Of a stretch of 5,437 bases of DNA, positions 1-5,437 are shown piece after piece (positions within the stretch are counted from its first letter, which is position 1; each line of letters starts with the position of its first letter). This stretch comes from an uncultured Muribaculaceae bacterium (GTDB lineage Bacteria; Bacteroidota; Bacteroidia; Bacteroidales; Muribaculaceae): contig CAJUSN010000107.1 of the NCBI GenBank assembly GCA_910589095.1, positions 1 to 5,437 of the forward strand, written 5' to 3'. A model generated the notes under the pieces. That model saw only the letters and a program-made list of their open reading frames with translations. It did no database searches and was not told the DNA's origin. A program made the translations under genes and the position numbers.

Positions 1-936
1 ACCCTCTCCACCCTGTCCCGTCCATTGCTCGACCGAATGGAAATCATAGATATTTCAGGCTATCTTCTTGAAGAGAAAATTGAAATCGCAAAACGTCATC
101 TCATACCCCGGCTCCTCAAATCCCACGGACTAACCCCTAAGGGCGTAATCTTTACTGAAGAAGCGCTACAATGCATCATTGAGGGCTATACTTCCGAAAG
201 TGGAGTTCGCCAACTTGAAAAAAACCTGGCCAAGATAATACGCCGCACGCTTGTCAAAAAAATGGCAAAGAAGAAGTTCCGTCGCACCATCACGCCCGAA
301 CAAGTCCGACTCCATCTGGGCGTTGAGACATTCTCTCGCGATATGTACGAAGGCAATGAATATCCCGGGGTTGTCACCGGACTTGCGTGGACTGCGGTCG
401 GAGGTGAGATTCTTTTCGTAGAAGCATCCCTTTCTCCCTCAAAATCTCCGCGCCTTACCCTTACCGGTAACCTCGGCGACGTGATGAAAGAGTCGGCCCA
501 AATAGCCTTGGAATATGTGAAAGCCCATGCCGACTCCTTCAATATCGACACTCGCATCTTCGAACAATACAGCCTCCACATCCATGTCCCAGAAGGCGCA
601 ATTCCAAAGGACGGTCCATCTGCCGGCGTTACAATGGTCACTGCCATTGTCTCTGCCATGACACGCAGAAAACTCAATCCCAAATTGGCAATGACCGGCG
701 AAATAACACTTCGTGGAAAAGTCCTCCCCGTCGGTGGCATCAAAGAAAAAATTCTTGCAGCTAAACGTGCCGGAATTGAAACAATCATTCTCTCTGAGCA
801 AAACCGCAAGAACATAGAGGACATTGAAGCCGCTTACATCTCTGGTCTCAACTTCATCTACGTAAAGGACATTGCCGATGTTATATCCAATGCTCTTTCT
901 GGAGAGAAATGTGGGCCGGACATAAACCTATCATAA
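1..936 (+). CDS. lon: ATP-dependent Lon protease, C-terminal part (5' end outside window)
   Basis: Lon is a cytoplasmic AAA+ serine protease that unfolds and degrades damaged and some regulatory proteins. The frame is open from base 1, so the gene starts upstream; 311 residues are visible of a family usually near 800. The first residues (TLSTLSRPLLDRMEII) are the end of the AAA+ core, with the probable arginine finger at codon 34-36. The sensor-2 helix follows (SGVRQLE, Arg codon 208-210). The Walker A and B motifs must lie upstream. The peptidase domain starts near base 350 and holds the full Ser-Lys dyad: Ser in PKDGPSAG (codon 619-621) and Lys in VGGIKEK (codon 742-744). Stop is TAA at 934-936. 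The visible part is intact and typical, so an active protease is expected. No heat-shock promoter can be judged because the 5' end is missing. The next gene has its own promoter candidate, so lon probably ends its transcription unit here. Confidence 0.97.
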   Translation, partial: TLSTLSRPLLDRMEIIDISGYLLEEKIEIAKRHLIPRLLKSHGLTPKGVIFTEEALQCIIEGYTSESGVRQLEKNLAKIIRRTLVKKMAKKKFRRTITPEQVRLHLGVETFSRDMYEGNEYPGVVTGLAWTAVGGEILFVEASLSPSKSPRLTLTGNLGDVMKESAQIALEYVKAHADSFNIDTRIFEQYSLHIHVPEGAIPKDGPSAGVTMVTAIVSAMTRRKLNPKLAMTGEITLRGKVLPVGGIKEKILAAKRAGIETIILSEQNRKNIEDIEAAYISGLNFIYVKDIADVISNALSGEKCGPDINLS

Positions 937-952
937 GAAAATTACGGAAAAA

Positions 953-984
953 TTTCCATAATGGTGTAAAATTGACTAATTTTG
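953..984 (+). promoter_or_regulatory. Predicted Bacteroidota-type promoter for the carboxyltransferase gene
   Basis: TAATTTTG at 977-984 fits the Bacteroidota -7 consensus TAnnTTTG exactly and is followed by CA, as is common. Twenty bases upstream, TTTC at 953-956 is an imperfect match to the TTTG/TTG -33 element. Transcription would start near 988-992, leaving a very AT-rich leader of about 40 bases before the ATG at 1033. That leader has no Shine-Dalgarno sequence, which is normal for this phylum. The -7 element lies inside the inverted repeat at 958-993. Prediction from motif and spacing only. Confidence 0.6.
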
Positions 985-993
985 CACCATTAT
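958..993 (+). repeat. 16-bp AT-rich inverted repeat with 4-base loop, possible operator or lon terminator
   Basis: The left arm at 958-973 (ATAATGGTGTAAAATT) pairs with the right arm at 978-993 (AATTTTGCACCATTAT) around the loop GACT. Fifteen pairs are Watson-Crick; the exception is U967 with G984, a wobble pair only in plus-strand RNA. The repeat starts 21 bases after the lon stop and is followed by an AT-rich tract rather than a clean T-run, so it could end or stabilise lon mRNA. As DNA it covers the predicted -7 element of the next gene and could be an operator. The sequence alone does not decide between these roles. Confidence 0.7.
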
Positions 994-1032
994 TAATTAT
1001 AATATATATCCGACATTTAAATTATTTGCTAT

Positions 1033-2925
1033 ATGGAACCTCGCAAACTAAAAATCAGAGACTTGACAATGCGCGACGGACAGCAGTCGCTGTTTGCAAC
1101 CCGCATGAGCCAATCAACTATCGACCGACTCCTTCCTCTCTACGGCGACGCTAAATTCTACATCGTGGAAGTATGGGGAGGCGCTGTTCCTGACTCTGTG
1201 ATGCGCTACCTCGATGAATCCCCCTGGAATCGACTTCGCAAAGCCAGCGAGGCACTCAAAGGTATCTCCTACCTTTCTGCCCTTTCTCGTGGACGCAACC
1301 TTTTCGGTTACGTACCTTACCCAAATTCCGTGCTCGAAGGTTTCTACAAAGAAGCCATCAAAAATGGTCTTAACGTGATGCGTATCTTCGACGCTCTCAA
1401 CGATATCGACAACGTCCGTGACTCCATAAAGATGATCAATGAAATTGGTGGCATCGCTGATGGCGCAGTTTGCTACACCGTTGATCCCAAAGAAGAACCG
1501 GTACAGCCCTCCGGCTTTGCCTCCCGACTCAAGAGCATCTTCGGAAGCAAACCTGCAGCTCCTGAAAAGATTTTCACCGATGAGTATTTCGTTGAAAAGG
1601 CAAAAGAAATGGAGCGTCTTGGAGCTAAAATCATAACTCTTAAGGATATGGCCGGACTCGTAAACCCGCTTCGCGCCGCTTCCATCATCTCCAAGCTCAA
1701 AGCCAATGTTAGTGTACCAGTGGACTTCCACACGCACTGTACACCCGGTTATGGACTCGCTTCATCTGTAATGGCCATGATTCATGGCGTGGACATCCTT
1801 GACACCAATATATGGTGGTTCGGTGGTGGCTCCGCCGCTCCCGCAATCGAGCTTATTTACGTTTTTGCTGACCGCCTCGGAATTGAAGTAGATGTCAACA
1901 TGGAAGCCGTTGGCGCTATTCGCAACGAACTACTGAACGCCCGCAAAGAGCTCAAGCAATTCGACCTTGCCGACCACATGCCAAACGCATTTGATCCGCT
2001 CAACGACACCCTCCCCGCTGAAATCTCAGCAGAATTTGATAAGGCTATCGAATGTGCCAAGGCAAACGATGAAGAAGGTCTTCTTGCTGCTTGCCACGCC
2101 ATTGAAGCCTACTTCCGCTTCCCCAAACCCAACGAACTCGTTAAAAACGCTGAAGTGCCCGGCGGTATGTACTCAAATATGGTTGCCCAGCTTAAAACCC
2201 TCGGTGCATCCGACCTCTTGGACGACGCAATGCGCTTGATCCCCAAGGTGCGCCGCGATGCCGGCCTTGTACCTCTTGTTACTCCTACAAGCCAGATCGT
2301 GGGTAGCCAGGCTGTAAGTCTCGCAATGGACCGTAAGAAAGGCAATCCCGATTACTCCAATGCATCAAATCAATTCATATCTCTTGTTAAAGGAGAATAT
2401 GGTCACACTCCCGTGCCGGTTGATCCCGCATTCCGTGAGAAAATCACAGGCGATGCTACCGAACACCCATATGACGTCAACTCTTATCGTCAGCCTGAAA
2501 ACCCTGTCCTTGAAGAACTCGGTGGCGTAAAACTCGCGTCCAACGATGAAGAATACCTCTTGCTCCAGCTCCTCCCCTCTGTTGCCAATGGCTTCCTTCG
2601 TCGCCGTCGCACAGAAGAGTTCAACGCAAAACAGTCTGCCGCAGAAAAAGCTGCTGCTGAAAAGGCTGCTAAAGAAGAAGCTTCCCGCGTACCGCAGGAA
2701 CCCATCACCGGCGAAGTCCTCTCTGCTCCTATGGGTGGACGCGTTATTGAAGTTAACGTAAAAGCAGGTGATGAAGTAAAAGCTGGACAGATTCTTTTGG
2801 TTTACGAAGCCATGAAGATGGAAAACGACGTTGAATCTCCCCGCGCAGGCAAAATCAAGCGTGTATTTGTAAAAACTGATGATGTGGTTGGCACTGACGC
2901 TCCCCTCATTGAATTCGCTGATTGA
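1033..2925 (+). CDS. oadA: Biotin-dependent pyruvate/oxaloacetate carboxyltransferase with C-terminal biotin carrier (OadA/PycB type)
   Basis: The 630-residue protein transfers a carboxyl group between oxaloacetate/pyruvate and enzyme-bound biotin. The N-terminal DRE-TIM carboxyltransferase barrel (about 6-290) keeps the metal ligands and catalytic residues expected from pyruvate carboxylase: D15 and Q18 (RDGQQS), R86 (SRGRN), K204 (KDMAGL, the usually carboxylated Lys), H233 and H235 (HTHCTPG). A PYC_OADA-type domain follows (about 300-520, with VPGGMYSNM at 375-383). An Ala/Glu/Lys-rich linker (about 532-556) leads to the biotinyl domain, with the biotinylated lysine K595 in EAMKMEN. Oddities: the usual TSQP motif reads SAAP (S267-P270), the usual RDAHQ reads RDGQQ, and about 28 extra residues sit at 153-180. 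No biotin carboxylase, oadB or oadG lies beside it, so whether it belongs to a decarboxylase pump, a split pyruvate carboxylase or a transcarboxylase is unknown. The symbol names the family, not a proven pathway. The ATG at 1033 fits the family N-terminus. Confidence 0.88.
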   Translation: MEPRKLKIRDLTMRDGQQSLFATRMSQSTIDRLLPLYGDAKFYIVEVWGGAVPDSVMRYLDESPWNRLRKASEALKGISYLSALSRGRNLFGYVPYPNSVLEGFYKEAIKNGLNVMRIFDALNDIDNVRDSIKMINEIGGIADGAVCYTVDPKEEPVQPSGFASRLKSIFGSKPAAPEKIFTDEYFVEKAKEMERLGAKIITLKDMAGLVNPLRAASIISKLKANVSVPVDFHTHCTPGYGLASSVMAMIHGVDILDTNIWWFGGGSAAPAIELIYVFADRLGIEVDVNMEAVGAIRNELLNARKELKQFDLADHMPNAFDPLNDTLPAEISAEFDKAIECAKANDEEGLLAACHAIEAYFRFPKPNELVKNAEVPGGMYSNMVAQLKTLGASDLLDDAMRLIPKVRRDAGLVPLVTPTSQIVGSQAVSLAMDRKKGNPDYSNASNQFISLVKGEYGHTPVPVDPAFREKITGDATEHPYDVNSYRQPENPVLEELGGVKLASNDEEYLLLQLLPSVANGFLRRRRTEEFNAKQSAAEKAAAEKAAKEEASRVPQEPITGEVLSAPMGGRVIEVNVKAGDEVKAGQILLVYEAMKMENDVESPRAGKIKRVFVKTDDVVGTDAPLIEFAD

Positions 2926-2933
2926 TATTTACT

Positions 2934-2967
2934 CATGGTCGCTCCTCCAATGAGCGGCCATGTTTTT
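2934..2967 (+). terminator. Intrinsic terminator after the carboxyltransferase gene
   Basis: CATGGTCGCTC at 2934-2944 pairs with GAGCGGCCATG at 2952-2962 across a 7-base loop. This gives an 11-bp stem with one U-G wobble, followed directly by five T residues (2963-2967). It begins 8 bases after the stop codon, the right place to end a single-gene transcript. Confidence 0.88.
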
Positions 2968-2982
2968 ACTAATTCTTCAATA

Positions 2983-2994
2983 TTGTGGCCACAA
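2983..2994. repeat. Perfect 12-bp palindrome upstream of the rpmE2 promoter
   Basis: TTGTGGCCACAA is perfectly self-complementary with no spacer. It lies after the carboxyltransferase terminator and ends 25 bases before the predicted -33 element of rpmE2, where an upstream regulator site could sit. With no spacer it would make a poor RNA hairpin, so a dimeric DNA-binding protein or chance are the more likely explanations. I do not recognise it as the site of a known regulator. Confidence 0.4.
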
Positions 2995-3019
2995 AGCGTA
3001 ATTTTTAAGCACTAAAAGC

Positions 3020-3050
3020 TTGGACATTACCGAAATAATAACTAACTTTG
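3020..3050 (+). promoter_or_regulatory. Predicted Bacteroidota-type promoter for rpmE2
   Basis: TTG at 3020-3022 (-33) and TAACTTTG at 3043-3050 (-7, exact TAnnTTTG) are separated by 20 bases, the spacing expected for the primary sigma factor of Bacteroidota. Initiation would fall near 3054-3058, giving a leader of about 70 bases. The leader contains a short ACGC/GCGT stem (3068-3071 with 3079-3082) and no Shine-Dalgarno sequence before the ATG at 3128. I see no convincing riboswitch or L31-binding structure in it. Confidence 0.72.
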
Positions 3051-3127
3051 CAAGCCATTACAGAACAACGCCTTACCAGCGTAGTCATTAAAACGTTAAA
3101 TAATAGCAGATTAACCGTCAACTCAAA

Positions 3128-3382
3128 ATGAAAAAAGATATTCATCCCGCCAACTATCGTGAAGTTGTGTTCAAAGATATGTCAAATGAAGAAATCTTCA
3201 TCACCCGTTCTACAATCGCAACTAAAGAAACCATCGATGTAGACGGTGTTACATATCCCTTGGTAAAGCTTGAAATCACCAGCTCATCTCACCCTTTCTT
3301 CACTGGTAAGCAGAAACTCGTTGACACCGCCGGTCGTGTTGATAAGTTCATGAGCCGCTACGGTAATCGTCGCAAGAAATAA
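3128..3382 (+). CDS. rpmE2: 50S ribosomal protein L31, type B (zinc-independent)
   Basis: This small protein of the large ribosomal subunit lies at the central protuberance and helps bridge the two subunits. All 84 residues match the type B family: the start MKKDIHP, then VVFKDMSN (about 13-20), SSHPFFTG (53-60), and LVDTAGRVDKFMSRYG (64-79) with a basic RRKK tail. There is no cysteine anywhere, so the zinc-binding CxxC site of type A L31 is absent. In many bacteria the type B form replaces the zinc form under zinc starvation; in Bacteroidales it is commonly the main L31, so zinc control should not be assumed here. The gene has its own promoter candidate and strong terminator, so it looks monocistronic. 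The ATG at 3128 gives the normal family N-terminus. Confidence 0.97.
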   Translation: MKKDIHPANYREVVFKDMSNEEIFITRSTIATKETIDVDGVTYPLVKLEITSSSHPFFTGKQKLVDTAGRVDKFMSRYGNRRKK

Positions 3383-3400
3383 AGCTAACAAACCCATATT

Positions 3401-3427
3401 TAGTGATTCTTTTGCGAGTCATCACTA
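3401..3427 (+). repeat. Inverted repeat in the rpmE2 3' untranslated region
   Basis: TAGTGAT at 3401-3407 and ATCACTA at 3421-3427 form a perfect 7-bp stem with a 13-base loop. It lies between the rpmE2 stop and the terminator hairpin, so the 3' end of the mRNA would carry two consecutive stem-loops. It has no T-run of its own and is probably a stabilising or incidental structure. Confidence 0.45.
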
Positions 3428-3435
3428 TCATGAGG

Positions 3436-3468
3436 GGATGGGAAACTTCGGTTTCCCATCCTTTTTTT
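3436..3468 (+). terminator. Strong intrinsic terminator after rpmE2
   Basis: GGATGGGAAAC (3436-3446) pairs perfectly with GTTTCCCATCC (3451-3461) around a stable TTCG tetraloop, followed by seven T residues (3462-3468). It is a textbook plus-strand terminator. Read on the minus strand it is not followed by a U-run, so it would stop only rightward transcription well. Confidence 0.96.
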
Positions 3469-3710
3469 GTCCCTATACCACCCTATCCACTACGCAGTGA
3501 AAACTTCATCAGCTAAGGTAACAGTTTTGCTACCTCTTTACACCCTCCAAGATTTTCTATGCATGCACTCGGAGTCGCGTTGCACTCGATGGTTCAACTT
3601 CCCCAAGGGCCTAAAATCCCATAACAGCCTAATATTATCCCACAGACCAAACACCTCCGGAGTCTACGTAAATCGCGGAAAAAGGCCTTCAAAGTTATAC
3701 TATTAATAAG
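3469..3710. other. Intergenic stretch between convergent genes, no recognisable gene
   Basis: About 240 bases between the rpmE2 terminator and the peptidase terminator. The plus strand has one open frame (3467-3706, 79 codons), but it begins with TTG inside the terminator T-run, has no plausible promoter, and its translation resembles no family I know. No tRNA or rRNA is apparent. Minor structures are a 7-bp minus-strand hairpin at 3516-3535 (AGGTAGC/GTTACCT with one G-U pair), two copies of GCACTCG in the 3565-3590 area, and the 8-bp palindrome CTCCGGAG at 3655-3662. None is enough for a gene call. Confidence 0.5.
3690..3697 (-). promoter_or_regulatory. Weak minus-strand -7 element candidate
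   Basis: On the minus strand this reads TAACTTTG, identical to the -7 element of rpmE2. No TTG or TTTG lies about 20 bases upstream on that strand; the place is taken by the GC-rich terminator stem. If active it would transcribe leftward through the gene-free stretch towards rpmE2. An 8-base motif of this kind can easily occur by chance. Confidence 0.18.
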
Positions 3711-3742
3711 AAGCGCCGGCCCTTATCATCGAGCCGACGCTT
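3701..3742 (-). terminator. Probable terminator of the M3 peptidase gene
   Basis: In minus-strand RNA, AAGCGUCGGCUC (from 3742-3731) pairs with GGGCCGGCGCUU (3722-3711) over an 8-base loop. The 12-bp GC-rich stem includes two G-U wobbles and is followed by CUUAUUAAUA. In plus-strand RNA the same two positions are C-A mismatches, so the structure is built for the leftward transcript. It lies 53 bases beyond the peptidase stop codon. The U-tract is interrupted, which lowers certainty. Confidence 0.62.
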
Positions 3743-3763
3743 ATAAAGAGTAATTGTCAAAAG

Positions 3764-3796
3764 GGTGACCATAGAGATATGGCTGGGTCAGTCACC
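3764..3796. repeat. Nested short inverted repeats at the peptidase 3' end
   Basis: CCATA-GAGA-TATGG (3769-3782) forms a 5-bp stem with a 4-base loop. It is flanked by GGTGA (3764-3768) and TCACC (3792-3796), which can pair around a 9-base bulge. The structure abuts the peptidase stop codon (3796-3798) and could cap the end of the reading frame in mRNA, but it is short and has no T-run. Confidence 0.3.
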
Positions 3797-5437
3797 TACT
3801 TTATCCCATCGCGACGAAGAAGTGCGTCAATCGTTGGAGCCTGACCTCGGAATCTCTCATATAGTATTTCTGGATTCTCAGTTCCACCACGTTCAAGAAT
3901 GTTCTTGCGGAATGAGGATGCAGTGTCCTGATTGAAGATGCCATCTTGTTCAAATCTTGAAAATGCATCTGCATCCAGCACTTCAGCCCATTTATAGCTA
4001 TAATAGCCTGCGGCATATCCCCCTGCGAATATGTGCGAGAACTGAGGTGAAATCAACGCTCCATCAACTCCGGGCAGCAAACTCACTTCGCTGATGGAAG
4101 CTGTCTCAAATTCCTTTACGTTTTCAATCGGACTGGTCAATGTATGCCAAGCCATATCAAGAAATCCGAAACAAAGTTGACGCATACATGCGTAAGCTGC
4201 CCCAAACCGTGCTGAATCCACTATTCGCCTAATCTGTTCCTCGGGTATGGACTCCCCTGTTTGATAGTGCTCGGCAAAGCCATCCAAAAACTCCTTTTGA
4301 GTAAGGTAATTCTCATTGAACTGTGAAGGCAGCTCAACAAAATCGCGACGAACATTTGTACCTGACAACGATGCATACTTCCCCTTTGACAGCAATCCGT
4401 GAAGCGCATGTCCAAACTCATGCAAAAATGTACCCACCTCATAAGGGGTTAGAAGAGAGGGGCGAGATGGGCCGGGCTTTGTGAAGTTCATCACAATTGA
4501 CACGTGTGGTCTTGAGTCGTTGCCGTCCTTTTCTTTCCATTGGCCCTTGAAATCCGTCATCCATGCTCCCGGGCGTTTCGTCTCTCTAGGGAAGAAGTCA
4601 GTATAAATCAACCCTAAATAACTCCCATCTTTATCCTTTACTTCAAACGCTTTGACATCAGGATGATACACCGGAAGTTCAGCCCGCTCTTCAAATGTAA
4701 GTCCGTACAACTTGGTTGCAAGGCCAAACACCCCCTCAACCACCCGTTCCAGTCGGAAATAAGGCCGCAGTGCCTCCTCATCATATGCATACAGTTTCTG
4801 CTTAAGCTTGTTGGCATAATAACTGTAATCCCAAGGTTGCAGCTCCATATCAGCGCCATCAAGGGTTCGTGCAAAGTCTTGAAGCTCTTGAATCTCCTTA
4901 TCGCCTGCTTCTTTATATGCATCAGCCAGTGAATAAAGCAGATCGTTCACACGTTTAGGCGTTCCTGCCATACTTTTTTCAAGGCGGAAAGCTGCGAATG
5001 TGTCTCTTCCGAGCAGACGTGCCAGCTCAAGTCTCAGAGCTGAAATCTCCTTAATGATTTCTATATTTGAAAACTCGCCCTCTATATTCCTTCCGGAATA
5101 TAGCCTGTACATTTTTTCACGCAGGTCCCTTCTTGCAGAATATTTCATGAACGCCATATATGTGGGTTGCGCAAGAGTGAACAGGTACTCTCCTTCATGA
5201 CCGTTCTGCGCAGCACAATGACGAGCTTCATCTATTATTGATTCGGGTAATCCATCAAGATCCGTCTCCTTGAGATAGATCTTATATGTGTTTAACTCTT
5301 TGAGTACATTCTGGCCGAATCGCGTTGTCAACTCACTAAGACGCTTGGTCAGCTCTTTATAGCGCTCACGATTCGCCCCTTCAAGAAGTGCTCCGCTTCG
5401 CGCAAAGCCTTCGTAAGTCTCGTTCAGGAGCATTTCA
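3796..5437 (-). CDS. dcp: M3 family zinc metallopeptidase, Dcp-like peptidyl-dipeptidase, C-terminal part (5' end outside window)
   Basis: M3 peptidases are zinc enzymes that cut short peptides. Dcp removes C-terminal dipeptides, helping to clear proteolysis products. Counting from the ATG at 5433, 545 residues are visible, and the frame continues upstream with a GAA codon, so that ATG is probably internal; the family is usually near 680-700 residues. The zinc site is complete: HEFGH at 338-342 (bases 4408-4422) and the third ligand E367 in FVELPSQ, 29 residues after H338 as in the family. The substrate-side motif FSHIFAGGYAAGYYSYKW (465-482) holds H467, Y473 and Y480. SGTNVRRDFVELPSQ and the C-terminus favour Dcp over oligopeptidase A, but the dipeptidase specificity is inferred. 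Whether it has a signal peptide or lipobox cannot be seen. The stop is TAG at 3796-3798, with a probable terminator beyond it. The gene converges with rpmE2 and shares no operon in this window. Confidence 0.93.
   Translation of the reverse strand, partial: EMLLNETYEGFARSGALLEGANRERYKELTKRLSELTTRFGQNVLKELNTYKIYLKETDLDGLPESIIDEARHCAAQNGHEGEYLFTLAQPTYMAFMKYSARRDLREKMYRLYSGRNIEGEFSNIEIIKEISALRLELARLLGRDTFAAFRLEKSMAGTPKRVNDLLYSLADAYKEAGDKEIQELQDFARTLDGADMELQPWDYSYYANKLKQKLYAYDEEALRPYFRLERVVEGVFGLATKLYGLTFEERAELPVYHPDVKAFEVKDKDGSYLGLIYTDFFPRETKRPGAWMTDFKGQWKEKDGNDSRPHVSIVMNFTKPGPSRPSLLTPYEVGTFLHEFGHALHGLLSKGKYASLSGTNVRRDFVELPSQFNENYLTQKEFLDGFAEHYQTGESIPEEQIRRIVDSARFGAAYACMRQLCFGFLDMAWHTLTSPIENVKEFETASISEVSLLPGVDGALISPQFSHIFAGGYAAGYYSYKWAEVLDADAFSRFEQDGIFNQDTASSFRKNILERGGTENPEILYERFRGQAPTIDALLRRDGIK

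Noticed and set aside
186..824. 212-codon open frame on the minus strand inside lon
   Set aside because: It is fully antisense to a conserved Lon domain and is Arg/Ser-rich, as expected for a shadow frame.
958..993. Invertible promoter (phase-variation) repeat
   Set aside because: Invertible promoters need inverted repeats flanking a promoter-sized segment and usually a nearby recombinase. Here only 4 bases separate the arms and no recombinase is present.
909..1154. Open frame overlapping the end of lon and the start of the carboxyltransferase
   Set aside because: It overlaps two well-supported genes in another frame and spans the predicted promoter and inverted repeat; its residues look like intergenic translation.
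1114..1737. 207-codon open frame on the minus strand inside the carboxyltransferase gene
   Set aside because: It lies antisense to a highly conserved catalytic domain and has no recognisable motif or promoter.
3577..3603. tRNA-like T-arm (GGTTCAAC)
   Set aside because: No matching acceptor, D or anticodon arms could be drawn around it on either strand.
3655..3662. 8-bp palindrome CTCCGGAG
   Set aside because: It is short, stands alone in a gene-free stretch, and is expected by chance.
3467..3706. 79-codon open frame on the plus strand after rpmE2
   Set aside because: It starts with TTG inside the T-run of a strong terminator, has no promoter in the right place, and its translation resembles no known family.
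5431..5433. ATG as the true start of the M3 peptidase
   Set aside because: The frame stays open upstream to the window edge, and the protein would lack roughly 140 N-terminal residues found in the family, so the start is most likely outside the window.

Overview
This window looks like ordinary chromosomal housekeeping DNA from a member of the Bacteroidota, most likely order Bacteroidales. Three things point there. The protein sequences resemble Bacteroidales versions of their families. The two clearest promoter candidates carry the Bacteroidota-type TAnnTTTG -7 element rather than an E. coli -10. The start codons follow AT-rich leaders with no Shine-Dalgarno sequence. The exact genus cannot be fixed from the sequence alone.

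Layout, left to right. Bases 1-936 (+) are the C-terminal part of the ATP-dependent protease Lon, cut by the left edge. A 96-base gap follows, holding a long AT-rich inverted repeat that overlaps a predicted -7 element. Bases 1033-2925 (+) encode a complete 630-residue biotin-dependent carboxyltransferase fused to a biotin carrier domain (OadA/PycB architecture), closed by an intrinsic terminator. A second gap holds a perfect 12-bp palindrome and a good promoter, then rpmE2 (zinc-independent ribosomal protein L31, 84 residues, 3128-3382 +), closed by a very strong terminator. About 240 bases without a recognisable gene follow. Bases 3796-5437 (-) are the C-terminal part of a Dcp-like M3 family zinc metallopeptidase running off the right edge, with its own probable minus-strand terminator at 3701-3742.

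The genes do not form an operon. The carboxyltransferase and rpmE2 each appear to be single-gene transcription units, and rpmE2 and the peptidase converge. Functionally they cover protein quality control (Lon, and peptide degradation by the M3 peptidase), C3/C4 carboxylate metabolism, and the ribosome. No mobile element, CRISPR array, tRNA, rRNA or defence system was seen, and I found no credible new multi-gene system. The points worth a second look are regulatory (the repeat on the carboxyltransferase promoter, the palindrome upstream of rpmE2, strand-specific G-U pairing in the 3796 gene's terminator) and enzymatic (active-site substitutions and an insertion in an orphan carboxyltransferase).
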